From NCBI GenBank assembly GCA_020543525.1, contig JAHYIO010000027.1, forward strand, positions 248,001 through 312,000: a stretch of 64,000 bases of DNA. Direction: 5' to 3'. Positions 33,957 through 45,839 of this stretch are shown here, piece by piece. This DNA comes from Coriolopsis trogii. Lineage: Eukaryota; Basidiomycota; Agaricomycetes; Polyporales; Polyporaceae. How positions within the stretch are numbered: position 1 is the first letter of the stretch; every line of letters begins with the position of its first letter. The notes under the pieces are model-generated. The model was not told the origin of the DNA. It saw only the letters and a list, made by a program, of their open reading frames with translations, and did not search any database. The position numbers and the translations under genes are program-made.

Positions 33957-36384
33957 TCAAGACGACGCCTCGATGTCGCTCGGACGATCCATGTTCTTCC
34001 GGTCCGCCTCGATCCGGACGCGCACCTTCTCGACTTCGTGCTCCCAATCCGTCCTGAGCGCGAGCCAGATGCCCCCCGCAGCACAGTACACGAGCGAGAC
34101 CGTAAGCCCGAGCCAGAGCCCGTGCAGGCCCATGTGGCACCAGAAGGCTAGCCAAATACCGAACGGAATCCCTGCAATGACCATGGCAGTCGCAAGTCAG
34201 CTCCGTACCCTTCCCGGAAGCACGTGCTCGACGTAGGAGCGGGGACGCACCTATGACGTAGTACGCGCTAAGGTTGAGGAGTGCGCCTGTGAACTGCTTC
34301 CCTTTGGCGCGCAAGACGCCGCCTGTGATGGCAGACAGACCGTCGAAGACCTGGAAGAGCGCGACGATAGGCAGGATAGATGCCACCATGGCAACCACAT
34401 CTTGACACGAATAGTAAGCACTGACCGCTGGAAACATACAAAGCGTCGTGACATACCGTAGTCGTCGTTGAAAAGGAAGGCCCACGAGTTCCGGAACACT
34501 ATGAACATCGTGCTGTTGGAGCGTCAGCGGTACTGAATGAGAGTCAAGGACAGGGGGGTGCACGCACGTCCACACTGCGCTGATAGCCAGTGACATGAGG
34601 ATGGCGCACTTGGTCGCGATACCTGCACGCTTGGCGTTTTCCTCCCCGAGGAGGTTTCCGATCCGTACAGACGCAGCAACACTCAGGGCGAAAGGCGCTT
34701 GATACGTTGTCGAAGCGGAGACAAGGAGTATGGACTGTGTCGCTAGAGCGATCGGTCCGAGTCTAGCAGCATAGTCAATCACAGGGATAATGCCATGCGT
34801 TCGAACAACTTACAGTGCTGCCGCCACTGGGATAGGACGATTTCAGTCCAAGGATGCAGGGACTATATTGGGAACTCACAGGCGACAAGTTCCCATGACC
34901 ACCATTCGCTCGCGACCTGACCGACACCGGACAAGCCCAGCTGGACGAGAACGCCTAGGCTCGTGAAGCAACGCATAGTCAGAGGGTGCCATGCTGTCTG
35001 GGGGACGAAGAAGACGCCATATATTATAGACATCAGGGATATCAGGTTGAAGGATACGGCGGTGGCAATGGGCGCTCCGATGAATCCTAGACGGATGGGT
35101 TCAGGTCCCCAGACTACATGCGCGGTCAGTATGCGGAAAGTGCAAGGCAAGCCGAAAGGTGCGAACCGAGCAGGTAGTTGAGCAAGGCGTTGACGGGCGC
35201 TACGCCAAGAATGATACGTGTTGGAACGGCGAATAGGCCTATCGGAGTGGAGTGTTAGGAGGCACATAGTCAAGTAAGTACGAGAGCGCCGACCTTGCGA
35301 CTGGAAGTAACGTCGTGAGATCGCATTGAAAGCATACGCAGGTAGACCGAGCGATGCCCATCTAAGATAAACAGAGGCAAGGTGTGCGACCTCGGGCTCT
35401 TGACGCAAGAAGAGGAGTAGGCTCTCCGATGTCCACCAAATGAAGAATACAGGCTGTAGGCAGCGATGTTCAGCGTCCCGTCGTTCATGCTGGAAGAAGG
35501 CGTATGCTCACCATAAGCGCTGCAGCAGTCACCACGGCTGGGAAAAGATATCGTCAGATGTATGAGACTTGAGGTAAGGAGGGGCTCGGAGACATCCACG
35601 TCCGATGACTGCCGCGGGCGGTTCCAAGCCTAACGCCATGTTTGACTCTTGAATGAATGATTGAACTTACCCATTCGCTGGGACCAAAGTCCGACCAGTT
35701 GCGGCTGGGACGAAGTCCATGCACTTGGGAGCATCGTGTCTAGTGTACTTGCGAGTCCCTGAACGATGCTGTATCCTGAGACACTGGCAGTCATGGATCC
35801 AAGTGTGGAAGCGGCGAGAGCAGTCGTCGAAAGGTGCCCTATGGAAACCACAGAGGCGATGACAAGGGAGTACTCGAATAGCTGCGTTCTTCACTAGTGG
35901 ATCAATAATGACGCGAAGGCGCGAAGCTATTACCGACGTACCCAAAGACGGGAAGGGTATACTTGGCGAGGATAGCAATCTCCTCCTTGTAGACTTTGCT
36001 TACGCTGACGGACCCATCCACAGTCTCTCTATCGCAGTCCTCTTCTATGCGTGGGATGGGAGGTGTGAGAAGTGGTGTGTGCTCATTCGGTTTTGCAGAG
36101 GGGTGTCCAGACTTGGCTGGGTGAGGCGGCATGGTGGGTTGGGGGGGATTAAGGTAGGAGGTGGGGAAGCTGCTCCGCCGCGCGGTTTGCCTTGGAGGGC
36201 CGCGTATATCTATACCGTTAGCGTCATTATCGTCGTCGTTGTCTTCGATGCTTGATGGTCCTGCGACGTTACTCGCGCCCTCTTCGACAGCCTCTTGGTC
36301 GTGTGCCACTGCATACCGGGAGAGGATTGCGTAGTCGGAGGGCAGCGAGGATCCAGTCGAGTAGTGTACATACGTGGAAGACAT
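33957..36384 (-). CDS. MATE family multidrug/organic-cation efflux transporter
   Basis: MATE proteins export drugs or organic cations in exchange for protons or sodium. Eleven exons, 36384-35942, 35888-35671, 35537-35512, 35453-35294, 35238-35167, 35113-34880, 34826-34814, 34762-34568, 34512-34457, 34400-34251 and 34171-33957, give 593 aa. A 145-residue hydrophilic N-terminus with an Asp-rich run and HTPLLTPP precedes about twelve membrane helices. Typical signatures are TLPVFGTQLFEYSLVIASVV, SIGHLSTTALAA, LDTMLPSAW with QPQLVGLWSQRM, and the second-half repeat SVAASVRIGNLLGE with IVALFQVFDGLSAI. Exon 3 is 26 nt and exon 7 only 13 nt. The C-terminus ends in a charged cytosolic helix. The gene is divergent from SAM50. 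Substrate unknown; vacuolar or plasma-membrane location cannot be decided. Confidence 0.93.
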
Positions 36385-36746
36385 GGTGAATGCTACAGAA
36401 GCCTGGCAGTTGTCTGCGCGTCGGTGCGCTGCTGCAAACGGTCCAAGGATGGAGGGGACCGAGAGCTGTCGGAGCGCGTTTTATGGAGAGGAGAGAGTTG
36501 CGACTTGGCCGGCCACCGGGACCGGGTAATGCGCGTTAAGAACACTTTTCTATTGATTTAAGCACACGCTTTGATATTGGTAAGCTTGCGACTTACCATC
36601 CATCAATAATCCCAGCTTATCTGATCACTGGCCAATTGAATAAGGAGGCTTGGCGGGCGCTTGGCCAGCCACGCACCAGCGCTCGACCGTTCGCCGTCGT
36701 TCTCGACCGTTTCGTCCCGAATCGTCTCTACACACTCCTGGCACCC
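36385..36746. promoter_or_regulatory. Shared divergent promoter, MATE / SAM50
   Basis: This 362-bp interval separates the two start codons and must serve both genes. It includes an AT-rich patch (TTCTATTGATTTAAGC) near 36547. No defined box is recognised. Confidence 0.5.
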
Positions 36747-38925
36747 ATGGCCGACTCGGAGCCACAGGCTCCCCCTCTAAAACCTCCTCTTCAAAACACC
36801 TCTTCGCCCCGCGACAGAGAACCGGATGCTGCCGACATAGAGAGATACAGGCAGTGGTGGGAGGAGCGCAAGCTCAGGAAGCTGCGCGGGCAGTACGAGT
36901 CTGCACTTGTGCAACTCTCCGAACTGGTGCGTCCTGCCCCTGCGCGCATATAATGAGCTCGCGTGACCGCGACACTCCAGGTCAACGAGAATCTCTCGAC
37001 CCCGCTGAACATTGCCTCCGTACGCGTTCGCGGCGCGCCCCGTACTCGTGCATCCTTCCTCGGCTCTATCATCGACCCTATCCTTGAAGCTCCTCCAGAC
37101 GAGAAGGGCGCCACCCTAGAAACTGTACTCCGGAAGACGAAGGAGATCAAGAGTCTACTAGAAGAGACTGACCTCTTCACGCAAGTCGAGGCTATCATCG
37201 ACCGTAGTCGCGATGCGCTTGCGAATCCTAACGACGTGGACGTGGTTTTCCTCACCCGGGAGAAGGGTCGCTACTACCTCAGTACAAGTACGCAAGTTGG
37301 AAACAATGAGGGTGGAGCGGTACGTTGATCAGTTCTACTCCCTATGCGCAATGTATCCGCGCGCGAGGCCTACTTCCTGCCGAGAAGTCTGCTCGCAGAA
37401 GTTAAAGGGAAGACGTTAGCGTTTATGGAGGTAGCAACGTCGTACCACTCTTGAGGCTTGCTAGCTTTTGAGAAGAGATGTGGTGCAGGGGTTGCACTCT
37501 GACTATATGCGTGGCCGTAGTATTTGAGACGTGGGACCTAGCGCGCATCACCGCATCATGCCCATTGTGAAGCAAGGCGTCAGCAAGGCATACTGTCAAC
37601 TTGACTGTTCTGAAGCACCCGCCTCGCTCCGTGCTAATACAAACTTCGCAAACAGAGCGCGACATGTCGAGTCCGGAACGCCTTTGGTGGCGCGGAAACG
37701 TTCGAAGCAAATGTCTCTCTCGCGACAAAGACGCGCATGTCCTTCAACGCGTCCCTCTCAGCTCCGCTCACGTCCAATTTGAAGACGCGTGGTGAGCTCT
37801 CTGTGTTCGGCATGGAGCGCGACAACTCTAGCTTTGCGAGCAGCTCGGAGGGCGTCCGTGGCCTTCGGGCAGTCGTCAGGGTGAGCTAGGTCAGCTCGTG
37901 CTTTCTTCCCGTGCCATGACTCATTGACCAGTTTGCTTGTGGCAGACAGGGTCGCTGGCGCGCGGCGCACACGAGCTGGGCTACGAGGCCGTACTCAGAC
38001 ATATCGGTAACCTGACCCCTTCAGCCTCTATCAGGTTCGTCCCATCACCTCCGTTCATGTTACCCTCTACTGAGGAATCGAGTCCTGTAGTATGCGTGAA
38101 GCCGCAGGCCAGAGCGTGAAGTCCTCCGTCTACCACTCATGGACGCGCGACACACGCGACGACCGAATATTGGGCACGCGGGGATCCTACACTAAGCTCT
38201 TCCAGGAGCTCGCGGGCCTTGGAGGCGACGCCTCGTTTTACAAGACCGAGGCGCAGGGCCAGTTCGCCCGCTCCCTCGTACCTGGTGTCGTGCGTATTCG
38301 ACTTCCATCTTACTCCTCTTTAGTGCTTATCTTATGCTATTCAGACTCTGTCTCTAGCGGCACGAACGGGGCTGCTTTGGAACTTCGGTGGACGATCATG
38401 TTTCTCGGACAGATTCCAGCTGGGCGGTCCCGTCAGCGTGCGGATGTTCAGGCAGAACGGCATGGGTCCCCACGATGGAGGTGAGACCCAACCGGCCTGA
38501 TGTATGCCGCGTCTTTGGTCGTCGACTGACCCGCCTGCAGTTGACTCCCTGGGAGGCAACCTCTATTGGTCGACAGGTCTCAGTCTTATATCAGACATCC
38601 CTTGCAAGCCACATTGGCCAGTGAAGACACATCTATTCGTGAACGCTGGTAGGCTCGACGTCGTTGACAAGGGTATGCGATCCCCGTTGTGATTAGTCTG
38701 GCGTTCCTGAACTCATTATGGGCCCCTATCTTTACGACAGGCCGTCCATTAATAGACAACGTGCTGGCAAGTATATCGAAACCGTCCATATCGGCCGGAG
38801 TCGGACTGGTGTACAAGCTCGACCCTGTCCGTGTAGAGGTCAACTTTGGCGTCCCGCTCGTCGCGAGTAAGAGCGACGGTGTGCGGAAAGGCTTCCAAGT
38901 GGGCATTGGCCTGGACTTTTTGTGA
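36747..38925 (+). CDS. SAM50: SAM50 / TOB55, mitochondrial outer-membrane beta-barrel assembly
   Basis: SAM50 is the Omp85-family core of the sorting and assembly machinery that inserts beta-barrel proteins into the mitochondrial outer membrane. Eight exons, 36747-36926, 36981-37319, 37656-37880, 37946-38034, 38091-38289, 38345-38480, 38541-38672 and 38741-38925, give 494 aa, the usual size. A POTRA-like N-terminal part contains LNIASVRVRGAPRTRASFLG and LEETDLFTQVEAIID. Barrel strands include RVRNAFGGAETFEANVSLAT, LKTRGELSVFGMERDNSSFA and LLWNFGGRSCFSDRFQLGGP. The last strand GFQVGIGLDFL is a fine beta-signal. The intron after exon 2 is 336 nt, five to six times longer than its neighbours (48-65 nt). 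The start is the ATG in GCACCCATGG context. Identification is secure; the exon 2/3 junction rests on frame and homology (NEGGA-SATCRVRNAFGG). Confidence 0.94.
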
Positions 38926-39219
38926 ACATGGTACGCTTTACAATTGAATATATACCATTCGTTTAATGTGCCTCTCTATGCCTTTATGTGCATCCCGATC
39001 ATGTCCTTGAATGCGCTTCATCATTGAGCTCACAATCTTACATGCGATTGATGCACCCGTCTCTTTGCCACTGAAGGGGTGTCGGCAGCGCGGCCAACGA
39101 TTCTTTGTCGGTTGGGTACGGCTCATATGGAGCGCGACGGGGGCGGATCGTGTCGCCGCCATCCCTAGCGACTCTCGTACCGTTCGACATCACGTTCACC
39201 ACGTTTGGCTACGCGAACA

Positions 39220-39921
39220 ATGTGCTTCATCGAGATGCCCGTTGTTCACTGGCTTGACTGCGGTCACTTCCACTCCGTTTCGGTCATGAGGCTATTGGCA
39301 CCGTGCCTCAGGTTTACAATCAGCCGCACAGGATCATCGACGTACCACGCCCACTGCGCATGCCCTCCCGGAGCAGCTTCATTCCCCTCGGTGTCATCTC
39401 CAGGCACTGCGCCGACGACAATGGCGCCCGTCCCCTGTCCTTCACCCCAAGTCCTCCGGACCCCTACAACAGTTGTGAACGGTCCCTGCCAGACGTGCGT
39501 CTGGACCGCCTACTTCAAGCGCGTCGAGCGCGTTCTCACCGGGATCGACCTCTCAGGACCGTTGACAAAGTGCGGCGGGTGTGGAGACTCGGACGATGGC
39601 ATGCGCCTCCCGCCGCGCCCGCCGTTCCTGCTGCCCCTGTACGCGGAGGACCCATCGGTCCCGGCCTGTGGTATCGTGGGGATGGGCACGACGATGGCGG
39701 AGGTTGACTGGGTGGAGCGGAGGCGGCGTGTGGGGGAGTGGGTCGCGGACCAACGCCGACGCTGCCTCGTTCAGCGGATTGTCGAGGGCCTGACACCGAC
39801 AGCGACCCCAGCACTCAAAGCGCCCGATGAAGAGATCCTAGGGACGGATGGCTCGTACAGTGGTACCTGGCTTCTACCTGCGCTATCACCGTTGGACCAT
39901 CTGCGGAGACTGGAGTGGTAG
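39220..39921 (+). CDS. Unrecognised Cys/His-rich protein, 233 aa
   Basis: An intact frame starts at an ATG 295 bp after SAM50. The N-terminus is Cys/His-rich (MCFIEMPVVHWLDCGHFHSV, later YHAHCACPPG). After a Ser/Thr/Pro stretch come CQTCVWTAYF and CGGCGD, so zinc binding is plausible. A Pro/Arg-rich segment and a helix with WVERRRRVGEWVADQRRRCL follow. No family is recognised, and no signal peptide or membrane helix is visible. The frame is free of stops over 700 bp at high GC, which is suggestive rather than conclusive. A small intron in the first exon cannot be excluded. Confidence 0.5.
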   Translation: MCFIEMPVVHWLDCGHFHSVSVMRLLAPCLRFTISRTGSSTYHAHCACPPGAASFPSVSSPGTAPTTMAPVPCPSPQVLRTPTTVVNGPCQTCVWTAYFKRVERVLTGIDLSGPLTKCGGCGDSDDGMRLPPRPPFLLPLYAEDPSVPACGIVGMGTTMAEVDWVERRRRVGEWVADQRRRCLVQRIVEGLTPTATPALKAPDEEILGTDGSYSGTWLLPALSPLDHLRRLEW

Positions 39922-40875
39922 AGATGATTCATGAAGCGAGCCCGATCGGCGGTGGCGGTGCTGCGATAGGCATGTTGGAGGGGTTGATTATGACTTTGTG
40001 CTTGGAGGATATGGGTATGGGGGTACAAGTGCCGTGTAAAGGAAGAGGGCGGGCCGTCGGTGGTGCAGGGTGTGTGGTCTGGGGGTGATCGAGAGTAATC
40101 TTATCTGTGGGTGAATTGGTGAGCAAGGACGCTAGCGAGGGGCTGCTGACTGAACGCGATAAGAGAGGTTGGTTACATCTTGCCAGCCCGTGTCCGGGAA
40201 ATACGTTCAGTCCGAGTGCATGGTGTATCGGATTCGCGAGCATTGAATCATCGTGATACTGGCGTCGGCCTTGGTGCCTGCGCATTGGAACTTGGGTGTT
40301 CCTGGTCGATTTTTTTCACGTCCTTGGCGATATGGTACCTGCTGTCGGGGCATTATAGCGATCGGGGTAATAGAGTGGCCACAAACTTGCGGAGCCTTAT
40401 TGGCTCCAGACGCAGGAGAGCGCTTGAACCACTTGCACCCACAGCTTAGACGCCTGCGTACTCTACGGTTTGGATATGTACAACCGCCAGGCAAGGGTCG
40501 CGCTGTACACAGCGGAAGTGAGCGAAGCACGGTGCTAGGCGAGTGCGATTGGATCTGATGTGCCCCTTGGTGGAGATAGCTGGCGCGGCTGCTAATTTGG
40601 AGTTTCCCTCAGGCGAATCTCTTATCGCGCCTTCTGGTTCACACAGATAGCGGCGGAGACCCTATTCCATGACTTCAGCGCTCGTATCCAGCTGAGATGC
40701 CATCTGCTCGCTGGGTATATATTCACGGCAAACCAGTCATGCGCTTCGACAGACGGTGCTCGACGTCCAGGGTCTTGCGACTCTCCACCCCTCTCGGTCT
40801 TCTCCCCAGGCCGTCTCTTCCTGACTGTCGCATCTGCAGTCTCGCCTAGTCTCCTGACTTGTCCTCTCTGCAACG
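39922..40875. promoter_or_regulatory. Upstream region of the OPT transporter
   Basis: About 950 bp separate the Cys-rich gene from the OPT start. A TATATATTC-type element near 40717 and the C/T-rich leader at 40790-40875 fit a core promoter. Confidence 0.45.
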
Positions 40876-43829
40876 ATGCTCACTCACCGGAACACCGCTG
40901 CCGCCACTGCGGAGTCCGAGCTTCCGCGCTCCGAGTCCCTCACTTCCAGCGAGAAGGACCCCAAGATGGCCGACCACGACGAGCTCACCAAGGAGAAGAT
41001 CGACGTCGAGTCTCTCGAATTGACCGACGAGGACGTGGACAGCACGATCATCAAGAAGGACGAGGATGTCGCAGTAGAGGTGCTTGTCTTCTTTTGACGG
41101 ATCGAACGTTATATCGTTGTAGCCAAAAATGTCGCTGACTTGCCCAACTTCTCTCTGTCATAGGTCATTTCTTCTGAGGACGACCCCGATCTTCCCATCT
41201 TCACTTTCAGGACGGTATTCCTTGGCATTGGACTGTCCGCGTTCACCTCGGTGCTCGCAACCATCTACACGTTCAAGCCCCAGAACGCGTCTGTCTCCCA
41301 GCTCTTCTGCTTGATCATCGCATATGTGTTGGGAGCGGCCATGCACTGTGCGTATCGCATCGTTGACTCTTGCATGTCACGTGCTCATCCCCTCCCTATG
41401 CAGCGATCATGCCGTCTGGCAAGCAAGGCATCTGGCGTTTCCTCAATCCCGGTCCGTTCAATATCAAGGGTGAGCGTTCTCTTTTCTGTCTTGTACTCCT
41501 GCTTATGGCATCTCTTCTCTAGAACACACCGTCATCGTCATCATGTCTTCGACCGCGTCGAACGTTGCCGTGGCCATGGAGATCATCGCCGCCCTAGACC
41601 TATTCTACAACATCCGTCTCCACCCTGCTGTTGCGATCTTCCAGATTTTCGCGAGTCAGATGATTGGGTATGGTGTCGCCGGCCTTCGTGAGTGTATTTC
41701 CCTTCAGCTTTTGCCTTCGCATCTCATCGCTACTCTAGTGCGCACTCTCCTCGTCTACCCAACATACGCTTTCTATCCGACCTACATCTCCGTCGTCAAC
41801 CTCATGCAGAGCTTGCACTTCGGTGGTGTGCTCAACCACAAGAAGCGGTATGTTCAGTCGGTTGTTCCGAAGGTGGATACGTTCATTGAGCACGTCGACT
41901 CTGTTTGCAGTCGCTACTTCTGGATTGTGTTTACAGCTATCTTCTGTTGGGAGTGGTACGGGTCTCTCTACCTCATCTTTCGACCCTTCGTTCATCTCGA
42001 AGTGACATCTAGGATTCCTCAATATCCCTTCCCCCTTCTTACCGCCATTTCGATCATTTGCCTTGCGGATAACGGACGTCACAAGTTTGTCCGCAACCTA
42101 TTCGGCGCCGGCTCCAGCAACGAGGGTATCGGACTCTTCAGCTTCAGCACCAGCTGGACGCTCATCACCCAAGGCAATCCCCTTGTTTGGCCCCTACGTA
42201 CTCGTAAGTGTAGTTTATCCTCTGAATCGATGGGTTCTCTTACCCCTCTGTTTGAATTACAGAAATGAATGCGTACATCGGGATGGTGCTCGGTTACATC
42301 ACCCTCACCGCCTGCTACTACGGAAACGTCTTCAATGGCCGTGACATTCTCTGGATGTCCACGTCGCTTTTCAACGATGAAGGTGGTCCGTACAACCAAA
42401 CTGCGATCCTCACCCCGCAGAACACCCTCGACGAGAGCAAGCTCGCGTCCGTCGGCCTTCCCCGGTACACCACGACCTACACGATCTCTCAGATGTGCTA
42501 CAACTTCTCGCTTGGCGCGGCTATTGTTCACGTTCTGCTCTGGAACTGGTCTGACTTGAGAAGGGCGTTCGGCAGCCTTCGCTTCCTGCAGTCGGACCAG
42601 GATATCGACGACCCTCACTACCAGAGTATGTGTTATTGCTGGGTTCCTGTTAGCGTGCGTGGGTTAACGACAACTTCACAGAGATGAAGCGTTACCCTGA
42701 GGTTCCTCAGTGGTGGTACCTTGTTCTCTTCTGTGTCTCCCTCGCCGTTGGTATTGGCTGCAGCGTATGTCTCCATTGCACATTCCAGCACTTTCGTCTA
42801 GGCTGACCGTCATATCCGACATAGTACGACAAAGGCACTTGGCTGTTGCCCGCGTGGAGTGTCATCGTGTTCACGTTCATCAGCGCCGCCATCGCGGTTT
42901 GCATCGGCTTCAGTACGTCGTATCGTTGCATTGCGTCTGCATGAGAATCGCTGATCACGCGGATGTAGTCTATGCGACCACTGGCTTCCAGATTCAGATC
43001 AAGCACGCCATGCACATTCTCTCCGCGTTCGTGCACCCCGGCCAGCCAGTGTATGTCTTCCTTCTCCTCCTTGCTCGAAAACATACTCACGAACGATACT
43101 CCCAGTGCGGTTATGTACGTCAACCTTTACGGGAACACGACGGCGTACCAGACCCTCAACCTGCTCCAAGATCTCAAGCTCGGGCAGTACACCAAGGTGC
43201 CTCCGCGTCTCACGTTCGCGGCGCAGATGGCCGGTGCCATCATCGGCGCGGTCTTCAACTACACGATGATGCACACCATCGTAACGAACAACCGCGAGGT
43301 CCTTCTCGACCCCGTCGGCACGCGCGTCTGGTCCGGCTGGATCATCCAGGGCTACAACTCGTCCTCCGTCGCGATGGGCGCGCTCGGCCGCGAGCTGCTC
43401 ACCTACGGCAAGCCGTACTACCTCATCGGCTTCGGCTTCTTCATCGGGCTCGCGTTCCCCATCCCCTTCTGGCTGATCTGGAAGCTCTCGAAGGACAAGG
43501 AGTCGCGCCTCGCGCGCGCGGCCGCGTTTGTGAACACGCCGATCATGTCTCTCTACATCGGCTACCTGCCGTACTCGGTCAACGGCCAGTGGTGGTCGTG
43601 CTTCGTGATCGGGCTCGCGAGCCAGTGGTGGGCGCGCACGCGCCGGCCGCGGTGGTTCAAGAAGTACAACTACCTCACGAGCGCGGCGCTCGACGGCGGG
43701 AGCCAGGTCATCCTCTTCATCCTCTCCTTTGCCGTCTTTGGCGCGAGCGGGAACTCGGTCGACTTCCCGTACTGGTGGGGGAACCCCGAGAATCTGTCCG
43801 TGGACAGGTGCGCTCTGCCGGGCAACTAA
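40876..43829 (+). CDS. OPT family oligopeptide transporter, 767 aa
   Basis: OPT proteins import small peptides, glutathione or metal chelates with protons across the plasma membrane. Twelve exons, 40876-41079, 41164-41347, 41404-41469, 41523-41687, 41739-41847, 41911-41955, 42013-42203, 42263-42625, 42682-42764, 42825-42912, 42969-43050 and 43106-43829, give 767 aa. A charged 75-residue N-terminus precedes the first helix (FLGIGLSAFTSVLATIYTFK). Signatures include SVSQLFCLIIAYVLGAAMH, PGPFNIKEHTVIVIMSSTAS, LVYPTYAFYPTYISVVNLMQ, GYGVAGL, NEGIGLFSFSTSWTLI and PPRLTFAAQMAGAIIGAVFN. About 15 hydrophobic segments are seen. The C-terminus ends WWGNPENLSVDRCALPGN, typical of fungal members. Substrate is unknown. 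All introns are 43-84 nt. Very confident family assignment. Confidence 0.95.
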
Positions 43830-44103
43830 GGCGCTGGAGCGGCGACGACCTTCGTTCTTTGTTCTTATGCTTACGATTTATATTGTACGACTTTGTGTAT
43901 CGTTATAGAAGGTTCAGCAAGTGTAGGAGAGAGAATACATTTGGTTATGAATTTCCAGCTCGTCGTATGAGTGCTAGTCAGAAATCTATTCGCGCGCGGA
44001 GCGTGCCAACAATCCGCACATGTAACTTCCGTGAACGATCGCAACGGCTTCATCGCTATCTTTGACAGAATATCGATTCCCAGCAACGCGCCCCGTCTGA
44101 AAA

Positions 44104-45839
44104 TTACGCTTGGGCTTGGGGAGGTGGGCCCATTCTCTCTTTGATCGCTTCTACGACTCTTGCAAATGTACGCTCTACACGGTCGAGGTACGCTTCCGTA
44201 TTGTCGTCTTGAGTATTACCAGGGGGCACGTCTAGCGTAAAAGAGGGTGCGTAGAGTGGAAATGCATCGTGATCGGGGATGTCTGCTTCCAGGTGCAGAG
44301 GCCTGTTAAGCTGCCAATGAGTAGCCAAGGTCAACACACGCGCCGTGACTCGCAAGATATATGGAATAAGCAATGATGCGCACCGCTACAGATGTCAGGT
44401 ATGTCCATGCGCGAGCCACGTTCGGCGAGTTGTATCCACCTGAAGGGAGAAAGAAGAACGCACGATCGTTTCAGAGCGTGTCAGGCTTAACAATGCTCGA
44501 AAGAGGTGGAGAGCTCTGAAGGAAAGGTAGAGCGGGTGACTTGCCTCCGCCGAGCAGAAGTGTCTTGCAGCCCCAGTCCCGACAGACACGCGCCACGCAC
44601 CAGCCAAAGCTTCCTTCTTCCGCCGTCCCATCGCCGCCGCCGCTGCCACCACCACCCAAAGACCAGTTCCATGTCGCGTACGGATCTCCAGCCAGACCGT
44701 CCGCGCCACACTGGAGGACGACAAAGTCTGGGCGGAACGCTTCCCGGACGCGCTCTACGAGCGGCCAGATGCGGCGGAACGTCCGATCGGACGCACCACG
44801 CTCGAGTGGCAGCGAGAGCGTGAATGGGTCAAAGCTCGCGCTGTCTGGGTCGCTCAGCGCCGCGAGGGGCGACGCGGGGAAGAAGCCAGGGCTGGTGTGG
44901 TGTATGGAGAACGTAAGGACTTGCGGAGGGGAAGACGCGCGAGGTGAGGCCATATAGAACGCCTGCGACACGCCGTCGGAGAAGTGGAGGTCGAGGTCGA
45001 GGTACAGGACGCGAGGTTTGGCTGGTGGACGAGGGCCTACTGATGGATTGGGGATTGGAAAGGAGCGTCTGAGGGCAAGGATAACAAGGACGCAGTCGGC
45101 GACGTAGCAGAATCCGGACGCTTGGGCTTTCTGTGCGTGGTGTCTGTAGGCATAGTTTTCAGGAGGCAGTCGTGACCCGCGAGAGCGGCGTCCAGCACAA
45201 CGTACCTTCCACCGTCCCAGCAGATAGAAATATCAGCCAAGCCTTCTTTGAGAGGCCGCGCTGCTGTGAAATGTCACGCCAGTTAGCGGGTCAATCCAAC
45301 GTCATGATAGTCATGAGGTTCACCCGACAAAGCTGCGCCCGCCACCAGGCGGACGTAACCAGGTAAGTGAGGGAAGTACGGACAATCCTAACATCATCAG
45401 GAATACACGTTTAGCAATTACATCCCGATTTCCATACCAGCTGAACTTACCTCCTCCAATCCGTACTCCGCGTTAATACTGCTCCCGTCCGAGAGCCCCG
45501 GTACGTCGCCACTGCCACTGAGAAGATGCTCGACGTAGTCACGATCATGGTAAGCGGTCAAATCTTTCGCCTCCGCCGGGCCGGGCCTGATGACTTTCAG
45601 AACAGTACCTAAGCCTTCACCAGAGTCTTTCGGAGACAAGAGTCCGAACTCTTTCACAAGACTGTGCACTAGCCATGAACGATTTCGATTGGACGGCAAA
45701 AGTGAAGACACCTGAAAATTGCCGTTGAGGAGAGGCCTCGCTCGACGTAAGAGAGTTACATGAGGTCTCGTACCTTGACAAGGTCGTTGGAGACAACATA
45801 ACACACTGTACGTTGTTGTCTGGAGGTTCCCAAGTCCAT
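44104..45839 (-). CDS. Class I-like (HOS1/HDAC8-type) histone deacetylase, 436 aa
   Basis: A zinc-dependent lysine deacetylase. Seven exons, 45839-45774, 45711-45451, 45387-45324, 45263-45206, 45143-44545, 44439-44384 and 44310-44104, give 436 aa. Active-site features are present: AYHDRDYVEHLL, the paired histidines in GGRHHAQKAQASGFCYVAD (junction of exons 4 and 5), the zinc ligands Asp and His in LYLDLDLHFSDGV, the third ligand in VVLQCGADGLAGDP, and the catalytic-loop Tyr in LLLGGGGYNSPNVARAW. In most class I enzymes the zinc loop reads HHGDGV; here it is HFSDGV, a notable change next to an intact ligand. A Gly-rich insert (WNWSLGGGGSGGG) is seen. The intron after LLLGGG uses a perfect GC donor (AG|GCAAGT). 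Likely a nuclear chromatin regulator; it could also act on non-histone targets. Confidence 0.9.

Noticed and set aside
39220..39340. A 29-nt intron in the Cys-rich gene
   Set aside because: It is too short for this genome, and the frame is open without it.
42710..44065. A 451-codon plus-strand frame over the end of the OPT gene
   Set aside because: It is a GC-driven shadow of the OPT exons, rich in Arg and His, and lacks family similarity; the OPT frame is clear.
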